Position numbers and translations under genes: made by a program. The notes under the pieces are model-generated. The model saw only the letters and a program-made list of their open reading frames with translations. It was not told the DNA's origin and made no database searches. From positions 1-64,000 of the forward strand of contig NZ_CP032548.1 of the NCBI RefSeq assembly GCF_003867015.1: DNA of 64,000 nt, in the 5' to 3' direction. This stretch comes from Tenacibaculum singaporense. GTDB lineage: Bacteria > Bacteroidota > Bacteroidia > Flavobacteriales > Flavobacteriaceae. This document shows, in pieces, positions 39,233 to 47,944 of this stretch (position 1 is its first letter; every line of letters begins with the position of its first letter).

Positions 39233-42200
39233 ATGAACTTAACCAAGTTTTGCATGTATCTAGCTATAATTACCATAGTTAGTGCTTGCGCATCCTACAA
39301 AGCTAAGTACGCAGATAAGGCCTCTCCAAAAACAATTCAAACAGATAAAGAATTAATACATTCTTTCTATTTAATTGGAGATGCTGGTAATGCCGAAATG
39401 GGACAGACTACCCCTACACTAACCTACTTTAAGAAAGAGTTAGCTAAAGCTACTAAAAGTGCAACTACCCTGTTTTTAGGAGACAATATATATCCATACG
39501 GAATACCAAGTAAAGAACATAAAGATAGAGCCTTAGCTGAACATCGCTTACAAACACAAATTGATGCTTTGCAAGACTTTAAAGGAAAAACAATTTTTAT
39601 TCCGGGAAATCACGACTGGTATAATGGTGTTGATGGCTTGAAACGTCAGGAAAAAATGGTAGAGAAAGCGTTAGGTAAAAACTCTTTTTTACCCGAAGGA
39701 GGTTGCGGACTAGATAAAGTAAAGATTAATGATGACCTAACTTTAATTCTTATTGATAGTCGTTGGTTTATTATGGATTGGGACAAGGAACCTAAAATGA
39801 ACGACAATTGTGATATTAAAACTCGTGAACGTTTCATTCAAGAACTCTCTAGTTTATTTAAGAAAAACAGATATAAAAATGTAGTAGTTGCTGTACATCA
39901 CCCATTATATAGTAATGGACCTCATGGTGGAAGTTTTTCAGTAAAAGACCACATGAAACCAGCACCAATTTTAGGTACATTGAAAAATGCACTACGCTCT
40001 CATGCAGGAATTCAAACTGATATTTTCAATAAAAACTACAGTGATTTTATTAATCAAATACAAGCAGTATCTGATGATTTCACAGACAATATTGTATTCG
40101 TTTCTGGTCACGATCACAACTTACAATACATAGAACAAGACGGGTTCAAACAAGTAATTAGCGGTTCAGGTTCAAAGCAGTCAGCAGCTTTAGTTGGTTA
40201 TGGCGCACAATTTACCTACGGTAATCACGGATATGCTAAATTAAATTACTACAAAGATGGTTCAGCAGTTATTGAGTACTACGCTGCCAACACCAAAGAC
40301 GGTCACAAACTCTTGTTTAGTAAAGAAATTGTAAAACCAAAACAAACAAAAATCTATTCAAGCTTTCCTGAATACGAAGAACATAAGAAATTTGTAGAAA
40401 CCTCAATTTACCCTCCAGAAGCAACAAGCGTTAGTGGTTTTCATGAATTTATGTGGGGAGATTTAAACAGAGACAAGTACGGAAAAACAGTTAAGGTTCC
40501 TGTACTAGAATTAGAGAATGTCTATGGAGGCTTAACTCCTATCAGAAGAGGTGGTGGTAACCAAACCAATTCGTTACGATTAGAAAACCCTGAAGGAAAA
40601 CAGTACGTTTTACGCTCAATGGTAAAAGACGGAAGTCGAATTATGGGTGGTATTTTAAAAGGAACATTTTTAGTTGATGTAGTTCAAGATATTTTTACCA
40701 TGTCGCACCCATACGCAGCTTTTGTACTTCCTGACATGGCTGAAGCTGTAAACATTTACCACACCAACCCAAAACTGTATTACATGCCTAAACAACTTGC
40801 TTTAGGAAAACATAATGATATTTTTGGAGGACAATTATACTTATTAGAAGAACGACCAGCTGGCGACCGAAGTGAACTAGACAATTTTGGAAATTCAGAT
40901 GATATTATTAGCACTTTTGATGTGTTAGAAAAAATTAGAAAAAACGGTAAACATTCAATCGACCAAGAATGGGTGGTTCGTTCGCGTTTGTTTGATATGG
41001 TAATTGGTGACTGGGATAGACATGAAGATCAATGGCGATGGGCTTCTTTTAAAACCAAAGATGGTAAAAAATATTATCGTCCTATTCCTAGAGATAGAGA
41101 TCAACCTTTTTCTAAGTTTGATGGAGTTATGATTCCTCTATTTCAACAATTTGCACCCTTAGTAAAGAACATGCAAACTTTTGATAACGATATCAAAAAC
41201 ATGAAGTGGTATAACAATTACGCTCGTTTCTTTGATGCAGCCTTTTTAAATCAATTAACACTTGATGGTTGGAATAAACAAGCTGAATATATTCAACAAC
41301 ATTTAACCGATGAAGTAATTGAAAAATCAATTCAACAGTTACCAAAGGTTATTTATGATATTGATGGAAAAGAGACCATTGCTAAAATAAAAGCTCGAAG
41401 AGATAAATTAAAAGAAATTGCTAACCGCTATTATACCAAACTAAACAAAGTTGTACATGTAGTTGGTACAGATAAAGACGATAAATTCATTATTAAACGT
41501 TTAAATGATGACGAAACTAGCGTTGTTGTTTTTAGAAAAGAGAATGAAATCTATAATCGTGTTTTCAAAACAAAAGAAACTAAAGAGATACAGCTTTATG
41601 GTTTAAATGGAGATGATGAGTTTTTAATTTCTGGTGATGTACATGATGGAATTTTACTACGAATTATAGGGGGTCAAAATCACGATGTGTATACCGATAA
41701 ATCATCTGTTGCAGGTTGGGGAAAGAAAACTAAAATCTATGATTTTAAATCAAAGAAAAACACGATAAATCCAAGTTCTGAAACTGCGGATTTACGTTCG
41801 GATAGTTATTTTAAAAACACCTACGACGCGCACGACATTAACAACAATACAACTATTGTTTTCCCTAGTTTAGGAAGCAACCCCGATGACGGTTTCTTTT
41901 TTGGTGCTTCGGTTACACATACACAACAAGGCTTTAAAAAACAACCCTTCGCTAGCCAACACACATTAGCGGCAAACTACTATTCTTCAACTAGTGGCTA
42001 CGATTTAGAATACAATGGTGAATTTACCGAATTAATTGGTAATTGGAGCTTACATTTGCAAGCTAAAGCTACTAGTGATAACTATTCCTTTAATTTCTTT
42101 GGATGGGGGAATGAAAGTGTTTACGATCAAAGTTTTGATTTAGATCATTACCGTGTTAAAAAAGAAGAAATTAGTTTTTCTCCATCGTTATTAAAACGAT

Positions 42201-42892
42201 TACATGGAGGAAGTATCTTTAAAATTTCAGGTCTTTTTGAAGCTATTGAGATTGAAGACACACCTGGTAGATTTATCAATAATTTTGACAATCAACCTAC
42301 CGCTATTTTTGATACTAACTATTTTTGGGGAGGTGAATTAAACTTTAATCACAACCGAGTAGATAATAGTAGTTTTCCTACCAAAGGTATGAACTTCGAT
42401 TTAGCTGTTGGGGCTAAAGCCAACTTAGACGATTTTGACAGACGCTTTGGTTACATTAAAAGTTCTTTGGCTATGTATCAAAACCTAGTATTCAACCGTT
42501 CATTAGTTTTTGCTTCTGAGGTTGGAACTCAAATTAATGTAGGGAATCGTTTTGAAGTTTACCAAGCAGCTACTTTAGGTGGTGAACGTAGTTTACGCGG
42601 ATTTAATAGAGAACGTTTTTCTGGAACCGAAAGTTTTTATCATAGTAACGATTTACGTTTACGTTTTGGACGTATTCGTACAGGAATTATTCCTATAAAA
42701 GTTGGTATTACTGGTGGTTTTGATTACGGTCGAGTATGGTCTCCATATTCACCTAATTCAAAGAAATGGCATACTAGTTATGGTGGTTCTTTTTGGCTAA
42801 GCGGAATCGACTTATTCACAGCTAATATTTCATACTTTAAAGGAAATTCACAAGAAGACAGGGTCGCTTTTAGTATTGGTTTTTCTTTTTAA
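39233..42892 (+). CDS. Metallophosphoesterase fused to an Omp85/BamA-like beta-barrel, lipoprotein
   Basis: 1219 residues. A lipobox-type signal (ITIVSACA, Cys near 19), then a calcineurin-like phosphoesterase domain with GDAGN, GDNIYPYG, GNHDWYNG, HHPLYSNGPH and GHDHNLQ (about 45-300). A long middle part has no recognised fold (about 380-840), and a C-terminal surface-antigen barrel (about 900-1219) has the LGGERSLRGF motif and ends GFSF. The combination is common in Bacteroidota; the substrate is unknown. Likely outer-membrane localised with the esterase on one face. Follows the MobA gene by 45 nt. Confidence 0.85.
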   Translation: MNLTKFCMYLAIITIVSACASYKAKYADKASPKTIQTDKELIHSFYLIGDAGNAEMGQTTPTLTYFKKELAKATKSATTLFLGDNIYPYGIPSKEHKDRALAEHRLQTQIDALQDFKGKTIFIPGNHDWYNGVDGLKRQEKMVEKALGKNSFLPEGGCGLDKVKINDDLTLILIDSRWFIMDWDKEPKMNDNCDIKTRERFIQELSSLFKKNRYKNVVVAVHHPLYSNGPHGGSFSVKDHMKPAPILGTLKNALRSHAGIQTDIFNKNYSDFINQIQAVSDDFTDNIVFVSGHDHNLQYIEQDGFKQVISGSGSKQSAALVGYGAQFTYGNHGYAKLNYYKDGSAVIEYYAANTKDGHKLLFSKEIVKPKQTKIYSSFPEYEEHKKFVETSIYPPEATSVSGFHEFMWGDLNRDKYGKTVKVPVLELENVYGGLTPIRRGGGNQTNSLRLENPEGKQYVLRSMVKDGSRIMGGILKGTFLVDVVQDIFTMSHPYAAFVLPDMAEAVNIYHTNPKLYYMPKQLALGKHNDIFGGQLYLLEERPAGDRSELDNFGNSDDIISTFDVLEKIRKNGKHSIDQEWVVRSRLFDMVIGDWDRHEDQWRWASFKTKDGKKYYRPIPRDRDQPFSKFDGVMIPLFQQFAPLVKNMQTFDNDIKNMKWYNNYARFFDAAFLNQLTLDGWNKQAEYIQQHLTDEVIEKSIQQLPKVIYDIDGKETIAKIKARRDKLKEIANRYYTKLNKVVHVVGTDKDDKFIIKRLNDDETSVVVFRKENEIYNRVFKTKETKEIQLYGLNGDDEFLISGDVHDGILLRIIGGQNHDVYTDKSSVAGWGKKTKIYDFKSKKNTINPSSETADLRSDSYFKNTYDAHDINNNTTIVFPSLGSNPDDGFFFGASVTHTQQGFKKQPFASQHTLAANYYSSTSGYDLEYNGEFTELIGNWSLHLQAKATSDNYSFNFFGWGNESVYDQSFDLDHYRVKKEEISFSPSLLKRLHGGSIFKISGLFEAIEIEDTPGRFINNFDNQPTAIFDTNYFWGGELNFNHNRVDNSSFPTKGMNFDLAVGAKANLDDFDRRFGYIKSSLAMYQNLVFNRSLVFASEVGTQINVGNRFEVYQAATLGGERSLRGFNRERFSGTESFYHSNDLRLRFGRIRTGIIPIKVGITGGFDYGRVWSPYSPNSKKWHTSYGGSFWLSGIDLFTANISYFKGNSQEDRVAFSIGFSF

Positions 42893-42904
42893 TTCTTAAA
42901 AAAC

Positions 42905-43288
42905 ATGACACAACAAATTGTATTAATTACAGGAACTTTATTTGGTATGCTTGCTGTAATATTTGGAGCTTTTGGAGCACATGCCTTAAAGAAAATTTTA
43001 ACCGAGGAACAACTAAAATCATTTGAAACGGGTGTAAAATATCAAATGTATCATGCACTCGTTTTATTATTCGTTGGAAGTTATTTTGACGCACCTAGCT
43101 CAGCAATATATTACGCTTTTGTAATTGGAATTATACTTTTCTCCTTTAGTATTTATGGTTTAGTATTATCTGACGCAAAAGGTAAAAAAATGAAATTTTT
43201 AGGCCCTATTACTCCTTTAGGTGGTCTACTACTAATTGTTGGATGGGGTCTTTTAATATATAACATAAGCCAAACCATACACGTTTAA
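42905..43288 (+). CDS. DUF423 small membrane protein
   Basis: 127 residues, about four transmembrane helices, with the family pattern FGAFGAHALKK near the N-terminus and YQMYHALVLL. Full length for DUF423 (YgdD-type). Begins 12 nt after the phosphoesterase/barrel gene and may be co-transcribed. Function unknown. Confidence 0.88.
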   Translation: MTQQIVLITGTLFGMLAVIFGAFGAHALKKILTEEQLKSFETGVKYQMYHALVLLFVGSYFDAPSSAIYYAFVIGIILFSFSIYGLVLSDAKGKKMKFLGPITPLGGLLLIVGWGLLIYNISQTIHV

Positions 43289-43300
43289 TGTGTATGGTTT
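43272..43300. terminator. Bidirectional hairpin between convergent genes
   Basis: AAACCATACAC / GTGTATGGTTT, 11-bp perfect stem with a 7-nt loop that includes the DUF423 stop codon. No long T run, so termination is moderate. Confidence 0.5.
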
Positions 43301-43331
43301 AGCTAACATGGATAAACAAAAATCATATTGT

Positions 43332-44822
43332 TTAGTCAACGCCTTGGGCGTCGCTGATAATTCTATCAATAAATTCTGTTTTTATATATAATTGTCTTGC
43401 TAAATTGTAAAGTACATCAACTTCAGCAGCATCTATGCTTCCATCCGCATAAGATATAATAGATAAATCTCTTAGAATATTTAGTTTTTGCATCACAGAA
43501 ATTACGATATCTAATTCTTTAGCCAAAGCTATAATTTCATCAATAATATCTTGCTCTGTTAATCCTTTAATCGTTAACATACACTGAGCAAAAACTGATG
43601 GAGACACCACACTACTCAACGCCTGTATTTCAGAATCATCCACAACTCCATCTGCCTTTGAAATCATATAACCACCTAAGAACATAAAGCGTTGAATTTT
43701 TTCTGAATGCTCGGTTTCATTTCCTAAGTCTTCTGGCTCCATTAACGACATAATTCGTTGTATTTCTAGCTCCATCGCTTCCTCTGTTATTTCTCCATTA
43801 ATTTCAGGATTAAATAACTCGTACGTTTTACTCTTATTAAACAGCTCTAAAGCTTTAATACGAAGTGGGCTAAACGGGTGACTGCTATACCAATCTGACG
43901 GATCGTGTGTATCATCATTTAAAACTTCTTCTAAATCTGAAAACTGGTTAATGTATTCATTCAATTTAAAATCTAAAGAATCAGAAGTTACTCCAGATGA
44001 TAGCTTAAAGAATGTTCTTGCTGCTGCCTCAAAACTCTTACAGCATAATAAGCCAGCTCTATCTGCACTAATTTCAGCGTTACGATTCCATGCATATAAC
44101 TTCATCGCATGAATTGGCGCTAAATCGTTTGCTCCTTCGTCTAAAATATGTTTTACTGGATAATTAAAGTGTTCAAACAATACATGCCCTATTTCATGAC
44201 CAATAACAAAAGCTAATTCGTCTTTTGTAAAACGTTCTAAAATTCCAGAGGTTAAAATAATGTATAATTTATCTTCATCTGGCGGATAACATGACGCATT
44301 GAATTTATCGTTCTGATACACAAAAAACTCAATATCAGCTTTCAATTTTAAAACCTCTTTACAATGCTCTCCAATTTCGTGAAGCACTGGAGCTAACATT
44401 TTTGTTAATCGTAAACTTGATTTCAACAAATGTCTTCTCGATTTAAAAACTGGATTGTTTTCTCGTATTCTTTCTAAGGTTTTTTGAATCAACTCATCTT
44501 CTTGAAACTCTAAAACATAATCTCGATCACCGTCATATACCAATGCGTTTAAGTCAATATCTGCTCTAGAGTTATCATATACCTCTTGAATGTTTTCTGT
44601 TACATTTTTAAGGTTTAACTCGTTAATTTCTTCAATACGTTTAGTGTATTGTTCTGCTAATTCTTTAGCTACGTTTTGAAAATGAACACTTGCCTGATGA
44701 ATTAAATCGTTGTCTCCATTCTGTTGTGCAAGATTCAAATCTTCCATCATCTTATTTTGTGCCTGGGTTAATGCGTCTTGATGCTCTTTTTCTAATTCTG
44801 ATAGTGTGGTAGATTGATACAT
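43332..44822 (-). CDS. M48-family metallopeptidase with TerB-like C-terminal domain
   Basis: 496 residues. An N-terminal coiled coil (1-90), then an M48-like zinc peptidase core with HEIGH (His209, Glu210, His213) in FVIGHEIGHVLFEHF and downstream NAEISADRAG for the third ligand (Glu). A C-terminal TerB-like helical domain (about 370-490) has acidic SKADGVVDDSEIQAL and SYADGSIDAAEVDVL. No signal peptide or membrane helix, unlike HtpX. Last gene of a four-gene operon with three uncharacterised proteins; probably cytoplasmic. TerB domains occur in stress and membrane-associated systems. Confidence 0.82.
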   Translation of the reverse strand: MYQSTTLSELEKEHQDALTQAQNKMMEDLNLAQQNGDNDLIHQASVHFQNVAKELAEQYTKRIEEINELNLKNVTENIQEVYDNSRADIDLNALVYDGDRDYVLEFQEDELIQKTLERIRENNPVFKSRRHLLKSSLRLTKMLAPVLHEIGEHCKEVLKLKADIEFFVYQNDKFNASCYPPDEDKLYIILTSGILERFTKDELAFVIGHEIGHVLFEHFNYPVKHILDEGANDLAPIHAMKLYAWNRNAEISADRAGLLCCKSFEAAARTFFKLSSGVTSDSLDFKLNEYINQFSDLEEVLNDDTHDPSDWYSSHPFSPLRIKALELFNKSKTYELFNPEINGEITEEAMELEIQRIMSLMEPEDLGNETEHSEKIQRFMFLGGYMISKADGVVDDSEIQALSSVVSPSVFAQCMLTIKGLTEQDIIDEIIALAKELDIVISVMQKLNILRDLSIISYADGSIDAAEVDVLYNLARQLYIKTEFIDRIISDAQGVD

Positions 44823-44836
44823 ACTTTTTCTTTTTT

Positions 44837-45997
44837 TTAAGCTCCTACTGGAACTGTTGAGTTAGACAACTTTAGTAATCTTCCTTTTAGGTCAAAAATT
44901 CCTAAAATTTGATCTTCTCCTTTTTTAGCAACGATATTATTTCCTGATACCTCAACCTCATATCCTTTTTGAACTAAATAGCAAAACAATGCATGCTTGT
45001 GTTCAAAATCCATACGAGTAGTTGTTTTTGAGAAGTGTGAACAAATTAAAGCAGGAATATTTATCTCTTTTTCATCAACTATATCCGTATATAATAATAC
45101 ATACACAGTAAGTCCTTTAAAAGGTAATGGTGCATAACAACTTGCCTGATTAACTCCTGTTGCTACGAAAGAAAAATAATGTCCTGGATCGTGTTCTGTT
45201 TCTATTTTTGATGATAGTAAATCTTCTATTCCCTGACGTTCTCCTAGAGCTTTCATTTGTAATGAAGCTTCTAAAAATTGTTCTGGAATACCGCTTTGTT
45301 TATTTGCCCAAGCCCATAACCATGATTTTTCATTATGAGAGTAGGTTCCTAGTACCTGCATTTTAAAGGTAAGATCACCATAAGTTACGGTTCCTTGAAG
45401 CATATCACAAGTCCAAGGTAAATCTTCAACAATATCAGCTAAGTTATCTTGTTTCTCAAAAGCCAAAGCTACATATTGATTGTGCAACTGAGGTAAACTT
45501 AATTTTATAGTGTTATCAACCTTCCCTCCTACAATATTATTTGGGTTTTCTGTACTTTCAACACTAGCTTCACTTCCTGCAAATTCTTCTAAATGAGTTT
45601 CTAAAAGGTGTACAATTCTTTCTGTTTTCTCTTCCACCTTATCTGCATTCATAATTGGGCTGTGATTAATGGTTAACACCCCATCTACAAAAGTGATTGC
45701 TCTTTCTAAATTGTGCTCGTTATTTTCATTAACAATCTTTACTTCTTTTAATCCATTTTTTAGCAATTCTCCCCCAATTTCATCAATGTTAACAGCTTTG
45801 ATTGCTTCTATTAACGGTTGAAAATATATTTTTGGAAACGTATCATTGTAAAGGTGAGAAAACTTATCTTCTACCAACGTATCCCATGCTATGTTTAATG
45901 ATACATTAAATCCTGCTTTATTGTTTATTTCTGCTTCTAATGCTGGAAATGATTCGTTTTTAAATGTTTGAACTGCTCTTTTTTCTTTAAGACCCAT
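44837..45997 (-). CDS. Two-domain protein: operon-specific N-terminal domain and DUF6882-like domain
   Basis: 386 residues. The first 140 residues are closely similar to the separate gene at 46692 (both start MGLKEKR and share AGF(N/D)V, YPKIYFQPLI-type and VNHSPI segments). The second half contains the WLWAWANKQSG motif found in DUF6882-type proteins, then a short C-terminal region. No signal peptide. Lies 14 nt upstream of the M48-TerB gene, so the two are probably translated together. Function unknown. Confidence 0.6.
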   Translation of the reverse strand: MGLKEKRAVQTFKNESFPALEAEINNKAGFNVSLNIAWDTLVEDKFSHLYNDTFPKIYFQPLIEAIKAVNIDEIGGELLKNGLKEVKIVNENNEHNLERAITFVDGVLTINHSPIMNADKVEEKTERIVHLLETHLEEFAGSEASVESTENPNNIVGGKVDNTIKLSLPQLHNQYVALAFEKQDNLADIVEDLPWTCDMLQGTVTYGDLTFKMQVLGTYSHNEKSWLWAWANKQSGIPEQFLEASLQMKALGERQGIEDLLSSKIETEHDPGHYFSFVATGVNQASCYAPLPFKGLTVYVLLYTDIVDEKEINIPALICSHFSKTTTRMDFEHKHALFCYLVQKGYEVEVSGNNIVAKKGEDQILGIFDLKGRLLKLSNSTVPVGA

Positions 45998-46017
45998 TTT
46001 TTAATAATTTTAGTATT

Positions 46018-46659
46018 CTACAATATTTCTTCTATCTTTTCAACAAAAAGATGCTCTAACTCTTTTGGTAGAGCTTTGGTAATTTCAATACCAACTTTTA
46101 ATACATTTCCTTCTTTATTTACCTGCAATTTTTCTGTATTAGTAATAGCTACAGTTTTTATTTCTTTCCATGCAGCTAATCCCATTTCATCCTCTATTAT
46201 TAATTGTTTTGCTTTTAACAAACTTGTAATAACATCTTTACTATTTAATCGAGCGTTTGCTTCTTGCAATACTGATTTTTCTAACGATAAGTTGATTGTT
46301 GCATCTAGCAACGATTCTTGCTCTACAATCCATCTTTTTAATTGTAAAGTACTTATGGGCTCCTCTCCTAACGGGCGACTGATACTTCCTTTAGATAAAG
46401 AAACAGCTATTTTTTTAGGGTGTTTAATTCGTAAAACGGATACTTCTTGAAGATCGAAAAACAACACTTCTTGTTCTTCGGTTCTCATACATACAAATGT
46501 TTGGTATTCTTCTTTTGTGATATCTACTATAAAGCCTTCTACATAAAGTCCGTTTTTTAATGATAAAGCAATTTTTAATTGCTTTTTTTCACTAAACATA
46601 CTCTGAATTATAGCTGCTGGTGATTGTGCTTTAAATTGATTGATATAATCTATTTCCAT
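46018..46659 (-). CDS. Protein of unknown function, Sm/SH3-like N-terminus
   Basis: 213 residues. The segment LKIALSLKNGLYVEGFIVDI, followed by strands, is reminiscent of a small beta-barrel fold; the rest is helical. No catalytic motif. Lies in the middle of the four-gene minus-strand operon, 20 nt upstream of the two-domain protein gene. Function unknown. Confidence 0.55.
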   Translation of the reverse strand: MEIDYINQFKAQSPAAIIQSMFSEKKQLKIALSLKNGLYVEGFIVDITKEEYQTFVCMRTEEQEVLFFDLQEVSVLRIKHPKKIAVSLSKGSISRPLGEEPISTLQLKRWIVEQESLLDATINLSLEKSVLQEANARLNSKDVITSLLKAKQLIIEDEMGLAAWKEIKTVAITNTEKLQVNKEGNVLKVGIEITKALPKELEHLFVEKIEEIL

Positions 46660-46691
46660 AGCAATTTTGTTTTTTATTGTGAATTACTAGA

Positions 46692-47102
46692 CTATAGGTT
46701 ATTCTCTAATAAATCAACAAGCACATCTGTTCTATCTTGAACTTTATCTGCGTTTAAAATTGGGCTATGGTTTACTTGTAAAACTCCTTCTTCAAAAGTA
46801 TAAGCATGCGTTGGGTTGTGGTGATCGTCTTTGTTAATAATAACCACTTTTTTTAACGATTCCGACAATGCTTCTTTCCCCATATCATCAGTTGCTATGG
46901 CTGAAAAAGCATCAATAAGTGGTTGGAAGTAAATTTTAGGGTAACTGTCATCATATAAGTGTAAAAACTTATCTTCAAACATAGTGTCCCACTCTACATC
47001 AATTGTTACATCAAAACCAGCTGCATTGTTTATTTGTTCTTTTAATGCAGGATATTTTTCTTCTTGAAAAGCTTTTGTGAATCTTTTTTCTTTAAGTCCC
47101 AT
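46692..47102 (-). CDS. Single-domain paralogue of the operon's two-domain protein
   Basis: 136 residues from ATG 47102 (MGLKEKRFTKAFQEEKYPAL); a longer frame starting at 47129 is less likely. It aligns end to end with the N-terminal 140 residues of the 386-aa protein (shared YPALK/FPALE, KIYFQPLIDA, VNHSPILNADKV). First gene of the M48-TerB operon. Function unknown; the duplication suggests the domain interacts with itself or with a partner. Confidence 0.6.
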   Translation of the reverse strand: MGLKEKRFTKAFQEEKYPALKEQINNAAGFDVTIDVEWDTMFEDKFLHLYDDSYPKIYFQPLIDAFSAIATDDMGKEALSESLKKVVIINKDDHHNPTHAYTFEEGVLQVNHSPILNADKVQDRTDVLVDLLENNL

Positions 47103-47193
47103 ATGATTGTTTTTTAAGGTTACTTTCAATTATTTACCTCAAAATTATAGGGAACTTTAGTACTCTTTTAATGAGTTTTATATGTGTTACTTT

Positions 47194-47943
47194 CTATTTT
47201 GTATTCGTATTAAAGTTCTCTAAAAACTGCTTTAAATACGTCTTCTTTCTTGATGATAAAGGAACGTTTTCACCACTTGATAATTTAACTGTATTGGCAC
47301 TTACGGAAGCTAAATATTTTATATTAATTAAGTGAGATTGGTGTACCCTAGCAAAGGCATGTGTACTTAAAATATTTTCGTAATACTTTAAGTTTCGAGC
47401 ACTCATTATTTTTTTATCAGTTGTATAAAAAACAGTATAACTTCCGTCTGATTGGCAACGTACAATATCATCTACATGTAAAAAATGTTGCTCTTCAGTA
47501 GTTTTGATAAGCAATGTTTTTTGAGCTTCTTTTTTATCTAATTCACTTATTTTATGTAGTGCTTGTGTATATTTTTTATCTTTTTCAAATTCGGTTCTAA
47601 AACGACCTATACAAGCATTTAACTCATCAGAATCTATGGGTTTTAATAAATAATCTACCGTATCAAACTTAATTGCTTTTATAGCAAACTCATCGTAAGC
47701 TGTGGTAAATATCATTTTAAAGTTTATGGTTTCTAAGGCTTCTAATATTTGAAAAGCATTTCCACCAATCAACTCAATATCTATAAATACCAAGTCTAAA
47801 TTGTTGTTACTCAAAAAATCTATAGCCTCATCTACATTATCAATTTTAGCTACAATTTCTATATCTTTTTGTGTGTATTGCAACAACTTTGTTAATGTAT
47901 TTAATGCATTAAACTCATCTTCTATTATAGCAGCTTTTATCAT
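47194..47943 (-). CDS. LytTR-type response regulator
   Basis: 249 residues. Receiver domain (1-120) with acidic Glu8-Asp9 pair and phospho-acceptor Asp55 in LVFIDIEL, then a LytTR DNA-binding domain (about 140-249; HFLHVDDIVRCQSDGSYTVF, FARVHQSHLINIKYL). The stop/start gap to the upstream kinase gene is 1 nt, so they form a two-component pair. Target genes are not evident. Confidence 0.93.
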   Translation of the reverse strand: MIKAAIIEDEFNALNTLTKLLQYTQKDIEIVAKIDNVDEAIDFLSNNNLDLVFIDIELIGGNAFQILEALETINFKMIFTTAYDEFAIKAIKFDTVDYLLKPIDSDELNACIGRFRTEFEKDKKYTQALHKISELDKKEAQKTLLIKTTEEQHFLHVDDIVRCQSDGSYTVFYTTDKKIMSARNLKYYENILSTHAFARVHQSHLINIKYLASVSANTVKLSSGENVPLSSRKKTYLKQFLENFNTNTK

Positions 47944-47944
47944 T

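Noticed and set aside
45968..46450. 160-codon plus-strand frame
   Set aside because: Antisense to two tightly packed minus-strand genes that have recognisable patterns; no domain or promoter.
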